From positions 62,001-126,000 of the forward strand of contig NZ_VTHK01000005.1 of the NCBI RefSeq assembly GCF_009765355.1: a stretch of 64,000 nt of DNA. The letters are read 5' to 3'. This stretch comes from Amycolatopsis anabasis (GTDB lineage: Bacteria > Actinomycetota > Actinomycetes > Mycobacteriales > Pseudonocardiaceae). Under the pieces are notes generated by a model. The model was not told the DNA's origin. It worked only from the letters and a program-made list of their open reading frames with translations, and did no database searches. Below, in pieces: positions 25,008 through 33,990 of the stretch. Positions within the stretch are counted from its first letter, which is position 1. Each line of letters starts with the position of its first letter. Both the position numbers and the translations under genes were made by a program.

Positions 25008-26141
25008 ATGCGGATCCTGCTGTTCACCGGTAAGGGGGGTGTCGGCAAGACGACGCTCGCGGCGGCGACCGCCGCCGGGCTGGCGGGGCAGGGCAGGAAG
25101 ACGCTGGTCGTGTCCACGGACCCGGCCCATTCGCTCGGGGACGCGTTCGGCCGCCCGCTGGGCGCCGAACCGTCCGAAGTAGACAGTTGCCTGCACGCGG
25201 GGCAGATCGACGCCCGGGCCCTGGTGGACAGCGCCTGGCAGGAGCTGCGCGGCCGGCTGCGGTCGGCCCTGTCCGGGGCCGGGATCGACGCGCTGGACGC
25301 CGAGGAACTGGCCGTGGTGCCCGGAGTGGACGAGCTGCTGGCGCTCACCGAGGTGCGGCGGCTCGCCGAGAACGGCCCGTGGCGCACCGTCGTGGTCGAC
25401 TGCGGCCCGACCGCGGAAACGCTGCGGCTGCTCGGTTTGCCGGACGCGCTGGCGGGGTACCTGCCCAAGGTGTTCGCCGGACGGGCGGGTGGAGATCTGC
25501 GGCGGCTGGCCGCGCATCTGGAATCGCTGCGCGGCCTCCTCACCGATCCGGCGACCACCACCGTGCGCCTGGTGCTGACCCCGGAACGGGTCGTGGTCGC
25601 CGAGGCCCGCCGCACGCTCAGCGCGCTGGCGCTGCGCGGGATCCGGGTCGACGGCCTGATCGTGAACCGCCTGCTGCCGACGGCCGGACGCTGGTTCGGC
25701 CCGGCGGCCGCGTGGATGCGCACCCGGCGTGGTCAGCAGGACCGGGTGCTCGCCGAACTGGCCGCGTCCGGACTGACCGGCGACGGCCTTGCTACAGTCG
25801 AACACCGCGCGGTCGAGCCGGTCGGCCTGCCCGCGCTGCTGGAGATCTTCACCGAGCTCTACCGTGGCGGGAACCCCTTGTCCGGCAACGGAAAGGGAGT
25901 CACGCCACTCCTTCAAGTATCCGAAGTGGACAGTGGATACCAGCTCCGGGTGGCGTTGCCGCTCGGCCGCGACGCCGCGGTGGATCTCGCCAGGATCGAC
26001 GACGACCTGGCCGTGACTGTGGACGGCTTCCGGCGCCTGATCGCGCTGCCGGAACTCCTGCGCCCGTGCCACGTCACCGGCGCCGAGTCGGACGCCGGAG
26101 GGCTGGTCATCTCGCTGTCGCCAGGCCGGAGGCGCGGATGA
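25008..26141 (+). CDS. ArsA/GET3-family ATPase (Rv2184c-like)
   Basis: 377 residues. A deviant Walker A GKGGVGKTT (about 8-16), switch STDPAHSLGDAFG (about 43-55) and VVVDCGPTAETLRLL (about 125-139) identify an ArsA/GET3-type P-loop ATPase. The arsenite-binding cysteines of true ArsA are not evident and no ars genes are adjacent, so arsenic export is unlikely. A targeting or chaperone role together with the SRPBCC neighbour is inferred. It overlaps the next gene by 4 bp (ATGA). Confidence 0.85.
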   Translation: MRILLFTGKGGVGKTTLAAATAAGLAGQGRKTLVVSTDPAHSLGDAFGRPLGAEPSEVDSCLHAGQIDARALVDSAWQELRGRLRSALSGAGIDALDAEELAVVPGVDELLALTEVRRLAENGPWRTVVVDCGPTAETLRLLGLPDALAGYLPKVFAGRAGGDLRRLAAHLESLRGLLTDPATTTVRLVLTPERVVVAEARRTLSALALRGIRVDGLIVNRLLPTAGRWFGPAAAWMRTRRGQQDRVLAELAASGLTGDGLATVEHRAVEPVGLPALLEIFTELYRGGNPLSGNGKGVTPLLQVSEVDSGYQLRVALPLGRDAAVDLARIDDDLAVTVDGFRRLIALPELLRPCHVTGAESDAGGLVISLSPGRRRG

Positions 26142-26566
26142 CCGAACGAGACGAGTCGCAGGCGGGCCAGGACGGCGCGAGCCTGGCCGAGGAGATCCGG
26201 TTGCTCGTCGACATGGTGATGGACCGGGCGGCGCCCTGGCTGGACGACGTCCTGGCCGCCGGGCACGGCGCGGCCGAGGCGGACCAGACCCCCCACGACG
26301 AGCAGCGGACCTGCGGCTGGTGTCCACTGTGTGCGATCGTCGCGGTGGTGCGCGGGGAACGTCCCGAGTTCGCCGCGCGGGTGCTGGAACAGGCGGCCCA
26401 GCTCGTCGCCCTGTTGCGGGCGGTGCTCGCCGACCGGTGGGAACCGCAGGAAGGCGTGCACATGCCCGGCTTCCGGCCGGCACCGGCCGAACCCCCGCGG
26501 GAACCGCGGGCGGAGGCCGCCCGGGTGCAGCGCATCGCGGTGCGCCGCCGGGAGGAATGGCAGTAG
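26138..26566 (+). CDS. Conserved hypothetical protein with a CxxCPLC motif
   Basis: 142 residues. Acidic N-terminal helix (LAEEIRLLVDMVMDRAAPWLDDVLA), then the conserved CGWCPLC at about 53-59 followed by a helix of hydrophobic character, and a Pro/Arg-rich tail. The three close cysteines could bind a metal. It overlaps the ArsA-like gene (ATGA) and corresponds in position to Rv2183c as I recall it. Function unknown. Confidence 0.75.
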   Translation: MTERDESQAGQDGASLAEEIRLLVDMVMDRAAPWLDDVLAAGHGAAEADQTPHDEQRTCGWCPLCAIVAVVRGERPEFAARVLEQAAQLVALLRAVLADRWEPQEGVHMPGFRPAPAEPPREPRAEAARVQRIAVRRREEWQ

Positions 26567-26604
26567 TCGGGTGGAGATCGGTAGCAAGTCTTGAGTAAGA
26601 AACA

Positions 26605-27663
26605 GTGACCGCCGCGGGACTGCGTGCGATCGGGCTGGACGTCGGTGGCACCAGCGTGCGCGCGGGCGTGGTCGACGAGCGGGGCTCGCTCCTGGACACG
26701 ACCAGGGTCGGCACCCCCAGCGACGAGAACGCCCTCGAGGACGCCATCGCCGGGGCGATCGAGGAACTGCGCAACCGGCACGAGGGCGTCGCCGCGGTCG
26801 GGCTCGCCGTCGCGGGCTTCGTCGCGCAGGACCGGCGTTCGGTGATGTTCGCCCCGCATCTCGCCTGGCGGGCGGCGCCGGTGGCGGACCGGATCGCCAA
26901 GCGGGTCGGGTTGCCGGTGACGCTGGAGCACGACGCGAACGCGGCGACCGTGGCCGAGCACCGGTTCGGCGCGGCGCGCGGGGCCGAGGTGGCCTGCCTG
27001 ATCGCGCTGGGCACCGGGATCGGCGCCGGGCTGCTGCTGAACGGCCGGATCTACCGCGGCGCGCACGGCGTGGCGCCCGAACTCGGGCACCTGTGCGTGG
27101 TGCCCGGCGGCCGGGCCTGCCCGTGCGGCAAGTACGGCTGCTGGGAGCGGTACTGCAGCGGCACCGCGCTGGCCGCGACCGCGGTCGAACTGCTGGCGCG
27201 GCATCCCGGCTCGTCGACCGTGCTCGCCCGGGAGATCTCCGGCGACCCCGGTTCGCTGACCGGCCGCCGGGTCGCCGGGGCCGCGCGGGACGGCGATCCG
27301 ATCGCCCAGCGCGCGCTGGGCGAGCTGGCCAAGTGGCTGGGCGAGGGGCTCGCGCTGGTGGCCGACGTGTTCGATCCGGAGGTCATGGTGATCGCGGGCG
27401 GGGTCTCCGAATCCGCGCCGCTGTTCCTGGACGAGGCGCGCGAGCACTACGCGGGCGCGATCACCGGCGCCGGGCACCGGCCGCTCGCGCGGATCCGCAC
27501 CGCCCACCTGGGCGACGACACCGCGATCGTGGGCGCCGCGGCGCTCGCGCTGGACAGTCACGTCGAGAGCCGGACCGACCCTGCGGCGGCGAGTCCGAGT
27601 ACGCGCGTCGGCGAAGCCCCGCGAGCGTGGCGGTGGGGCGTCGGACAGCGGAAGGCGACGTAA
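26605..27663 (+). CDS. ROK-family glucokinase
   Basis: Phosphorylates glucose (or another hexose) with ATP or polyphosphate; 352 residues, slightly longer than usual through a disordered Arg/Pro tail. Phosphate-binding GLDVGGTSVRAGVVD (about 8-22), sugar-binding EHDANAA (about 112-118), ALGTGIGAGLL (about 134-144), EIGH-equivalent PELGHL (about 158) and the zinc-binding CPCGKYGCWERYCSG (about 173-187) are all present. GTG start. The gene is not coupled to a sugar transporter here, so it probably serves general glucose metabolism. Confidence 0.88.
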   Translation: MTAAGLRAIGLDVGGTSVRAGVVDERGSLLDTTRVGTPSDENALEDAIAGAIEELRNRHEGVAAVGLAVAGFVAQDRRSVMFAPHLAWRAAPVADRIAKRVGLPVTLEHDANAATVAEHRFGAARGAEVACLIALGTGIGAGLLLNGRIYRGAHGVAPELGHLCVVPGGRACPCGKYGCWERYCSGTALAATAVELLARHPGSSTVLAREISGDPGSLTGRRVAGAARDGDPIAQRALGELAKWLGEGLALVADVFDPEVMVIAGGVSESAPLFLDEAREHYAGAITGAGHRPLARIRTAHLGDDTAIVGAAALALDSHVESRTDPAAASPSTRVGEAPRAWRWGVGQRKAT

Positions 27664-27770
27664 GGTGTCAAGTCCGAGCCCCGGCGGCACGACCGTGTCC
27701 GCGCGTCCGGAAACAAGCACCGCGGCGGCGAAGGCTCCCGGCACCCGGGCCGGTGTGACAGGGTAGGACG

Positions 27771-28652
27771 ATGGCGCTCATGCCTCGGGAGAACGGCGGC
27801 GGTTTCGTCCGGTGCGCGTGCGGGCACCGGCACTGGGGCCTGCACGGGGCGGCCGGGCTGCTGCTCACCGACCCCGCGCGCGGGGTGCTGCTGCAGCGCC
27901 GGGCGTGGTGGACCCATCACGGGCGCACCTGGGCGCTGCCCGGCGGCGCGGTGCACGAGGGGGAGTCCGCGTGGCAGGCCGCGACCCGCGAGGCCGAGGA
28001 GGAAGCCGCGGTGCGCCGCGGGGCCCTGCGCCCCACCGCAGAGTCCATTGTGGACCACGGAACCTGGCGCTACACCACGGTTCTGGCGACCGCACGGCTG
28101 ACCATCGAGGAACGCGCGACCAGTATCGAGAGCGCCGAACTGCGCTGGGTGGACCCGGACGAAGTCGCGGACTACAAACTGCATCGCGACTTCGCCACCG
28201 CGTGGCCGGATCTGCGGGCACAGCTGGACCGCGAACTCGTCGTCGTGGTGGACGGCGCGAACGTGGTGGGCTCGCGGCCGGACGGCTGGTGGCGGGACCG
28301 CGCGGGCGCCGCGGCCCGGCTGCGGGACCGGCTGGCCGGGCTCGCCGGAGCCGGGGTGCCCGACGGCGCGCTCGGGCTGATCGACCGGCCGCACTGGTCG
28401 TGGTGGCCGCGGGTCGTGCTCGTGGTCGAGGGGCAGGCGCGCGGCACGGCGGCGGTCGACGGCGTCGAGGTGGTTTCCGCTGCGCGGGACGGGGACTCGG
28501 CGATCGTGGCGACCGCCCGCGCGGCCCGCGCCGACCGGCCCGGTGACCACGTCGTCGTGGTGACCGCCGACCGGGAACTCCGCACCCGCGTCGAAGCCGA
28601 GGGCGCCACCGTCCGCGGCCCCGCCACCCTGCTCAACCTGCTCGCCCCATAA
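27771..28652 (+). CDS. NUDIX hydrolase fused to a C-terminal NYN-like domain
   Basis: 293 residues. An N-terminal Cys/His cluster (CACGHRHWG, about 15-23) precedes a NUDIX domain with a full box, GGAVHEGESAWQAATREAEEEA at about 59-80 (key residues Gly59, Glu65, Arg75-Glu76, Glu79-Glu80). From about residue 153 a second domain starts VVVVDGANVVGSRPDGWWRDR and ends VVVVTADRELRTRVE, the acidic pattern of PIN/NYN nucleases. A nucleotide hydrolase joined to a possible nuclease suggests RNA-end or nucleotide-metabolite processing; this is inference. Confidence 0.82.
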   Translation: MALMPRENGGGFVRCACGHRHWGLHGAAGLLLTDPARGVLLQRRAWWTHHGRTWALPGGAVHEGESAWQAATREAEEEAAVRRGALRPTAESIVDHGTWRYTTVLATARLTIEERATSIESAELRWVDPDEVADYKLHRDFATAWPDLRAQLDRELVVVVDGANVVGSRPDGWWRDRAGAAARLRDRLAGLAGAGVPDGALGLIDRPHWSWWPRVVLVVEGQARGTAAVDGVEVVSAARDGDSAIVATARAARADRPGDHVVVVTADRELRTRVEAEGATVRGPATLLNLLAP

Positions 28653-28670
28653 CCCCGGTTGCCGGAGTCC

Positions 28671-28760
28671 CCCAATGTGGCGTTGGGGGCGTTGAAGGTA
28701 CCCAATGTGGCGTTCGGGGCGTTGAGCGACACCAATGCCGCATTGGGGGCTTCGAAGCGT
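28671..28760. repeat. Three 30-bp tandem repeats
   Basis: Units start at 28671, 28701 and 28731, exactly 30 bp apart. Each contains CCAATG(T/C)(G/C)G then C(G/A)TT(G/C)GGGGC. The third copy is more diverged. The array follows the NUDIX stop and precedes the chitinase promoter. I recall similar CCAATGTGGCGTT repeats scattered in Amycolatopsis intergenic regions. It is not a CRISPR: no conserved-repeat/variable-spacer pattern exists. Confidence 0.75.
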
Positions 28761-28816
28761 CACGTGGGGAGCCACGCTGGGAAAGCTTTGTTGGGGGAAC
28801 CCCGAGAACCGGGCCG

Positions 28817-28832
28817 AGTGGTCTAGACCGGT
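28817..28832. promoter_or_regulatory. DasR-type operator (dre) 1 before chitinase
   Basis: AGTGGTCTAGACCGGT matches the dre consensus AGTGGTCTAGACCACT at 14 of 16 positions. DasR is the GntR-family regulator of N-acetylglucosamine and chitin genes in Streptomyces. It lies about 85 bp before the chitinase ATG. Confidence 0.75.
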
Positions 28833-28857
28833 GGCGCGCGGGGCGCTAACGTTTGTT

Positions 28858-28873
28858 TGTGGTCTAGACCACA
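28858..28873. promoter_or_regulatory. DasR-type operator (dre) 2 before chitinase
   Basis: TGTGGTCTAGACCACA is a perfect 16-bp palindrome and matches the dre consensus at all but the outermost bases. It is 41 bp from the chitinase start, where it would overlap the promoter, so binding should repress transcription until aminosugar phosphate accumulates. Confidence 0.8.
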
Positions 28874-28913
28874 TTCCCTGCATTCTCGTTTGAACTGCCA
28901 TTGAGGAGCAGTC

Positions 28914-31166
28914 ATGAGATCGACCCTGCATCGATTACTCAGTGCGACGGCGGCCGCACTGCTCGTCGCCGGAGTGAGCGTGACGGCGAGCCCGGCCGCC
29001 CAGGCCGCGGGCAGCCTGACCGCCGAACTCGCGATGTCCGGCACCTCCGGCCAGTACACGGTCACCAACAAGGGCAGCGCCGCGGTGACCGGCTGGGCCA
29101 TCACCTTCAGCCTGCCGGCGGGCGTGACCGCCAGCTCCGGGGAGAACGCCACGGTCAGCCAGAACGGCACGCAGGTGACGCTGACCCCGGCCTACTACAT
29201 CAACACCCTGCAACCGGGGAAGTCCACTTACCCGTACAACCCGTCGTTCCGCCTGAGCGCGGCGGCCACCCCGGCGAACTGCCGCGTCGACGACGCGAAC
29301 TGCGACGGGACCGGCGACACCCCGCCCGCCGCGCCCGGCGGACTGCGGGTGACCGTCAAGACCACGAAAACCGTGACGCTGGCGTGGGACGCGGCCAAAC
29401 CCGGTTCGCTGCCGGTCACCACGTACGAGGTGTACCGCGGCGGCAGCCTCGCCACGTCGGTCACCGACACCACGGCCACGCTGACCGGGCTCACCCCGAA
29501 CACCGAGTACTCGTTCACCGTGGTGGCCAAGGACCGGAAGGGGACGGCTTCCCCCGCGAGCACCCCGCTGGTCGTGCGGACCAACAACCCCGGTGACGAC
29601 ACCCAGGCCCCGAGCGTGCCGAGCGGGCTGCGGAGCACGGCCGTCGACGCGGGCAGCGTTTCGCTCGCGTGGACCGCGGCGACCGACAACACCGGCGTGG
29701 TCGCGTACGACGTCTACCGCGGCGGCACCCTGGCCGCGACGGTGACCGGCACCTCGGCGAAGGTCACCGGGCTCGCGCCGTCCACCAAGTACGTCTTCAC
29801 CGTCGCCGCGCGCGACGGATTCGACAACACCTCCGCCGCGAGCACGCCGCTCACGGTCACCACGAGCGACATCGTGAACGGCCACGCGAAGGTGGGCTAC
29901 TTCGTGCAGTGGGGCATCTACGGGCGCCAGTACTTCGTGCGGAACATGGACACCACCGGCGCGGCGGCGAAGCTGACGCACATCAACTACGCGTTCGGCA
30001 ACATCGACCCGGTCAACCTGACCTGCCTGCACGGTGTCACCAAGGGCACCTCGCCGAACCCGCAGGACCCGAACCAGGGCGACGGCGCCGGTGACGCCGA
30101 GGCCGACTACAGCCGGCCGATGTCCGCGGGGCAGTCCGTGGACGGGGTCGGGGACACCGGCTGGGAGCCGTTGCGCGGCAACTACAACCAGCTGAAGAAG
30201 CTGAAGGCCAAGCACCCGCACCTGAAGGTGCTGATCTCGCTCGGCGGGTGGACGTACTCGAAGTACTTCTCCGACGTGGCGGCGAGCGACGCGGCCCGGA
30301 AGAAGTTCGTCCGCTCGTGCCTCGACATCTACATCAAGGGCAACCTGCCGACCTACAACGGCGCCGGCGGGCCGGGCACGGCGGCCGGGATCTTCGACGG
30401 CATCGACCTGGACTGGGAGTGGCCGGGCGCCGAGGGGCACGCCGGTAACCACATCAGCCCGAACGACAAGGTGAACAACACCCTGCTGATCGAGGAGTTC
30501 CGGCGTCAGCTCGACGAGCTGGGCGCCACCACCGGCAAGCGGTACCAGCTCACCGCGTTCACCCCGGCCGACCCGGCGAAGATCGCCGCCGGTTGGGAAC
30601 TGGCGAAGGTCGCGAACTCCCTGGACATCTTCAACGTCCAGGGCTACGACTTCCACGGCTCGGGCAGCGACAACTCGTGGGAGCCGAACCGGACCGGGCA
30701 CGCGGGCAACCTCCACACCGACGCGGACGATCCGTATCCGTTCCACTTCAGCGTGGAGAACGCGGTCAACGAGTACCTGAACGCCGGGGTGAGCCCGCGC
30801 AAGCTCACCATCGGCCTGGCGTACTACGGCCGCGGCTGGCAGAACGTCACCGACGGCGGCAAGTTCGGCGAATGGCAGGACGCGAAGGGCGCCGCGCCCG
30901 GCCAGTTCCCGGAGGAGGCCGGGACCCGGGGTTACGGGAACCTGGTGTCCAGCGTGCCGAACTGCACGGTCCGCCACGACGAGGCGGCGGTCGCCACCTT
31001 CTGCTACACCGGCAACGGCGGGCAGTGGTGGACGTTCGACGACACCTGGTCGATCGGCAAGAAGACCGCGTGGATCAAGAGCAAGGGCCTGCTCGGCGCG
31101 ATGGCCTGGGAGATGTCGGGTGACCCCGGCCTCCTGACCGCCGCGGTCGACGCGGGACTGCGCTGA
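28914..31166 (+). CDS. Secreted GH18 chitinase with CBM and two FnIII domains
   Basis: Hydrolyses chitin outside the cell; 750 residues. A Sec signal peptide (about 1-30, ending AQA) is followed by a CBM2-type carbohydrate-binding domain (about 31-130; YTVTNKGSAAVTGWAITFSLP), two fibronectin-III domains (about 140-225 and 232-320) and a GH18 catalytic domain (about 325-750). The catalytic motif DGIDLDWEWP is intact near 495, with the Glu acid at its end, and SLGGWTYS is the upstream GH18 motif. ATG follows GAGGAGC. Two DasR-type operators sit in the promoter. Confidence 0.93.
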   Translation: MRSTLHRLLSATAAALLVAGVSVTASPAAQAAGSLTAELAMSGTSGQYTVTNKGSAAVTGWAITFSLPAGVTASSGENATVSQNGTQVTLTPAYYINTLQPGKSTYPYNPSFRLSAAATPANCRVDDANCDGTGDTPPAAPGGLRVTVKTTKTVTLAWDAAKPGSLPVTTYEVYRGGSLATSVTDTTATLTGLTPNTEYSFTVVAKDRKGTASPASTPLVVRTNNPGDDTQAPSVPSGLRSTAVDAGSVSLAWTAATDNTGVVAYDVYRGGTLAATVTGTSAKVTGLAPSTKYVFTVAARDGFDNTSAASTPLTVTTSDIVNGHAKVGYFVQWGIYGRQYFVRNMDTTGAAAKLTHINYAFGNIDPVNLTCLHGVTKGTSPNPQDPNQGDGAGDAEADYSRPMSAGQSVDGVGDTGWEPLRGNYNQLKKLKAKHPHLKVLISLGGWTYSKYFSDVAASDAARKKFVRSCLDIYIKGNLPTYNGAGGPGTAAGIFDGIDLDWEWPGAEGHAGNHISPNDKVNNTLLIEEFRRQLDELGATTGKRYQLTAFTPADPAKIAAGWELAKVANSLDIFNVQGYDFHGSGSDNSWEPNRTGHAGNLHTDADDPYPFHFSVENAVNEYLNAGVSPRKLTIGLAYYGRGWQNVTDGGKFGEWQDAKGAAPGQFPEEAGTRGYGNLVSSVPNCTVRHDEAAVATFCYTGNGGQWWTFDDTWSIGKKTAWIKSKGLLGAMAWEMSGDPGLLTAAVDAGLR

Positions 31167-31351
31167 GGATTCGCGGGACGGCGTCTCAGTTCTGCGTTCT
31201 TTCGAGCGCGCCTACGGATTCGCGTAGACGGACCGCGACGTATGCGGACAGGTTCCGGCCTGCCGCGGGGCGGCCCGCCTCCGCGAATCCGTGCCTCCGG
31301 CGGGCGCGCGCGTGTCGCAGCCGGGACTGAATCTCTTATCAGAGACACCCC

Positions 31352-32491
31352 CTAGTCCCGCGCGATGCCGTCCCGCATCTCGGCGATCAGGGAGGCGACC
31401 ACGGCCTTGAGGCTGCCGTTGTGCTGCCGGGCCGCCGCGCGTTGCCGCTGGTAACTCGCGCCGTACCGCAGGATCGTCTCCACCCCGCGCAGCTCGTCGG
31501 CGCAGTCCAGGCGGGCGGCGACCGGCTCCAACCGGTTCAGCACGTCGACGACGTCCTCGGTGACCAGCCGTTCCCGGCCCGCCGCGTCGAGGATCACGAT
31601 CGCGTCGGTGCCGTAGCGCGCGGCCCGCCACTTGTTCTCCTGCACGTGCCACGGCGGCAGCATCGGCAGCGCCTCGCCGTTGTCCAGCCGGGTGCTGAAG
31701 TCGTCCACCAGGCACTGGGTGAGCGCCGCGATCGAGGCCACCTCCTCCAGGGTGGGCAGGCCGTCGCAGACTCGCATCTCGATCGTGCCGAAGTGCGGCG
31801 CCGGGCGGATGTCCCAGCGAATCTCGGAGAAGTGGTCGATGACCCCGGTGACGAACATGTCGTCGACATAGCCCTCCAGCTCCGACCACTTGCGGAACTG
31901 GAACGGCAGCCCGGCGGTCGGCAGCTGCTGGAACATCAGCGCCCGGTTGGAGGCGTACCCGGTGTCCTCGGCGCCCCAGAACGGCGAGGACGCGGACAGC
32001 GCCTGCAGGTGCGGGGCGTAGTTGAGCAGCGCGTCCAGCACCGGGAGCACCTTGTCCCGGTGGTCGAGCCCGATGTGCACGTGGACGCCGTAGATCAGCA
32101 TCTGGCGGCCCCACCACTGGGTCCGGTCGATGAGCTTGGCGTACCGTTCCTTGTCGGTGACTTTCTGCTGGTACCAGGACGAGAACGGGTGCGTTCCGGC
32201 GGAGAACAGCTCCACGCCGAGCGGGTCGGTGACCTCGCGGACGACCTCCAGCGACTCGGCGAGATCGGCGGCGGCCTCGGCGACCGTCGTGCAGACCCCG
32301 GTGATGATCTCGACGGTGTTGAGCAGCAGTTCCTGCTTGATCTTGGGATGCGCTTCGAGCCCGGCCGGGCAGACCTCGTGCAGGATCTGCTCGGCGACCG
32401 AGGTCAGCTCGCCGGTCCGGCGGTCGACCAGCGCGAGTTCCCATTCGGCGCCGACGGTCGACTGGCGGGAGGGGCTGAACTCGATGTGCAT
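31352..32491 (-). CDS. YbdK-type carboxylate-amine ligase (glutamate-cysteine ligase 2 family)
   Basis: ATP-dependent ligase of the GCS2 family, 379 residues. VGAEWELALVD (about 13-23) supplies the metal-binding glutamates; ELLLNTVEIITGVC, SAGTHPFSSW and VHVHIGLDHRDK are further family motifs. The family joins glutamate and cysteine in vitro, and mycobacterial relatives serve ergothioneine or mycothiol-linked chemistry, but the true substrate of YbdK-type proteins is unsettled. ATG 32491 gives the standard N-terminus; the open frame continues upstream without coding character. It is downstream of a membrane protein and an esterase gene on the same strand. Confidence 0.85.
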   Translation of the reverse strand: MHIEFSPSRQSTVGAEWELALVDRRTGELTSVAEQILHEVCPAGLEAHPKIKQELLLNTVEIITGVCTTVAEAAADLAESLEVVREVTDPLGVELFSAGTHPFSSWYQQKVTDKERYAKLIDRTQWWGRQMLIYGVHVHIGLDHRDKVLPVLDALLNYAPHLQALSASSPFWGAEDTGYASNRALMFQQLPTAGLPFQFRKWSELEGYVDDMFVTGVIDHFSEIRWDIRPAPHFGTIEMRVCDGLPTLEEVASIAALTQCLVDDFSTRLDNGEALPMLPPWHVQENKWRAARYGTDAIVILDAAGRERLVTEDVVDVLNRLEPVAARLDCADELRGVETILRYGASYQRQRAAARQHNGSLKAVVASLIAEMRDGIARD

Positions 32492-32508
32492 GGCGACCCC
32501 CTGGGGGG

Positions 32509-33009
32509 TTAGACCTGTGCCCCGGTCGTGGGATCGGCGCCGTCCGGCGGCCCCTGCTTGACCCGGAGCAGCAGCAGGGCGATCCCGATGGCGAGCGACA
32601 GGATGCCCAGCGGAGTCCCCAGGTTGGTGCCGATGCCGACCAGGTTGGGTGCGATGAGCAGGAGCAGGCCGACGACGAAGAACAGCAGCACCACGAAGGC
32701 GCCCTTGCGCGGCCGGGGCAGCGGGGGCGGCTCCGGCGGCACGTAGTGCTCGTCGTCGTCGCCGGCGTCCTCGCCGAACATGGTCTCGTCCCATTCGACC
32801 TCGCCGCCGCGCCAGGCGGTGCCCGAGGTGACGGCCCCGCCGGTCTCCGGGGCGTCCTTCGAATCCTTCGAGTCCTTCGGCCGCGGTTCGGGGTCGGGCT
32901 CGAGGCCGGTGGTCTCGGCCGTGCCCACGCCCTCGGCGCGCAGGTCGGCGACGATCGCGGCGAACGTGGCGTCCACGTCGTCCGGGTCGGTGTCGTGGCT
33001 GCGGTTCAC
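32509..33009 (-). CDS. Membrane protein with acidic N-terminal region
   Basis: 166 residues. The first about 95 are hydrophilic and acidic, with a KDSKDSKD repeat and a Pro cluster (PPEPPPLPRPRK) just before the membrane. Two hydrophobic helices follow (FVVLLFFVVGLLLLIAP and LGILSLAIGIALLLL). The N-terminus is predicted cytoplasmic. Its ATG overlaps the esterase stop by 4 bp. A common actinobacterial layout with no known function. Confidence 0.72.
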   Translation of the reverse strand: MNRSHDTDPDDVDATFAAIVADLRAEGVGTAETTGLEPDPEPRPKDSKDSKDAPETGGAVTSGTAWRGGEVEWDETMFGEDAGDDDEHYVPPEPPPLPRPRKGAFVVLLFFVVGLLLLIAPNLVGIGTNLGTPLGILSLAIGIALLLLRVKQGPPDGADPTTGAQV

Positions 33010-33776
33010 GCGGGATCACCCGCTCTGCTGTGCCGGACGGCGTTGACGAACTCGACGCTGCGCTCGAAGATCAGCGGTGCGTCGTTGTCCAGCGTGGCCA
33101 CGTGATAGCTGTTCTGGAGCACAACCTCGGTCACGTCCGTACTGCGTACGCCGTTCAGAATGATCTTCGAGTTCTCCGGCTCCACCACATGGTCAACGAC
33201 CGAATGCAGCAGGAGTAGCGGCTGGGTCACCCGGTCCAGCTCGGCGCGGACCAGCCGCCACAACCGGCTCAGGCTCTCCGCCGCGCGGACCGGGGTCCGC
33301 GCGTACGCCTGCTCGAGCACGCCCGGTTTGCAGATGTCGTTGCCGATGGCCTTCACCGAGGGCAGCACCCGGCAGAGCACCGGCAGCAGCTTCGCGTCCC
33401 GGCGCAGCGTCATCACCGACGGGTTGACCAGCGCGATCCCGGCGATGGCGTCGCCGAACTCCGCGGCCAGCCGCAGGGTGAGCGTGCCGCCCATCGACTG
33501 GCCGAACACGAACACCGACCGGCAGGTCTCGGCGAGTTCGGTGAACTCGGCGCGCACGCAGCCGTACCAGTCGGTCCACCTGGTCCGGTTCATCTCCTGC
33601 CAGGTGGTGCCGTGCCCCGGCAGGCGCGGCCCGCGGACGGTGAACCCGGCCTCGGCCAGGTGCTCACCCCACGGCCGCATACTCGCCGGGGTCCCGGTGA
33701 AGCCGTGACAGAGCAGCACGCCGACCTCGGTAGAGCCGGTGTGCGAGAACGGTTCTGCGCCGGCGAGCACGGGCAT
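33006..33776 (-). CDS. Alpha/beta hydrolase (carboxylesterase/monoacylglycerol lipase-like)
   Basis: 256 residues with the alpha/beta-hydrolase fold: oxyanion HGFTGTP (about 23-29), nucleophile elbow GQSMGG (Ser about 95), acid Asp in HSVVDHVV (about 205) and His in NSYHVATLD (about 235). This resembles the Est30/EstD carboxylesterase group acting on medium-chain esters or monoacylglycerols. ATG 33776 has GGAAGG upstream. It leads a three-gene unit (esterase, membrane protein, carboxylate-amine ligase) and diverges from the PlsC-type gene. Confidence 0.82.
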   Translation of the reverse strand: MPVLAGAEPFSHTGSTEVGVLLCHGFTGTPASMRPWGEHLAEAGFTVRGPRLPGHGTTWQEMNRTRWTDWYGCVRAEFTELAETCRSVFVFGQSMGGTLTLRLAAEFGDAIAGIALVNPSVMTLRRDAKLLPVLCRVLPSVKAIGNDICKPGVLEQAYARTPVRAAESLSRLWRLVRAELDRVTQPLLLLHSVVDHVVEPENSKIILNGVRSTDVTEVVLQNSYHVATLDNDAPLIFERSVEFVNAVRHSRAGDPA

Positions 33777-33990
33777 GCTCGTTCGCCCTTCCCTCGGACC
33801 ACTCGGACGTCCATGTTCGCACGCCGGGCCGCCGTTGTGGATGCGTGTGCGGGGCGGAGTCGCGGGTACTCCCATGTGACATCGGTCGCCCGGCCCGCGC
33901 AACCGGGGGGTAGCCGTTGTGCTGGGACTACCACGCTTCGTAGGCTTGCTGACCGGGCAGGGACGTGACGCGCTAGGAGGACAGGGCACG

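Noticed and set aside
25008..26141. Arsenite efflux ATPase
   Set aside because: The ArsA-type P-loop is present, but arsenite-binding cysteines and other ars genes are lacking.
28671..28735. Repetitive peptide (NAPNATLG) on the minus strand of the 30-bp repeats
   Set aside because: It arises only because 30 is divisible by three; there is no start signal or coding context beyond the repeat.
28671..28760. CRISPR array
   Set aside because: The 30-bp units are directly tandem, with no spacers, and no cas genes exist in the window.
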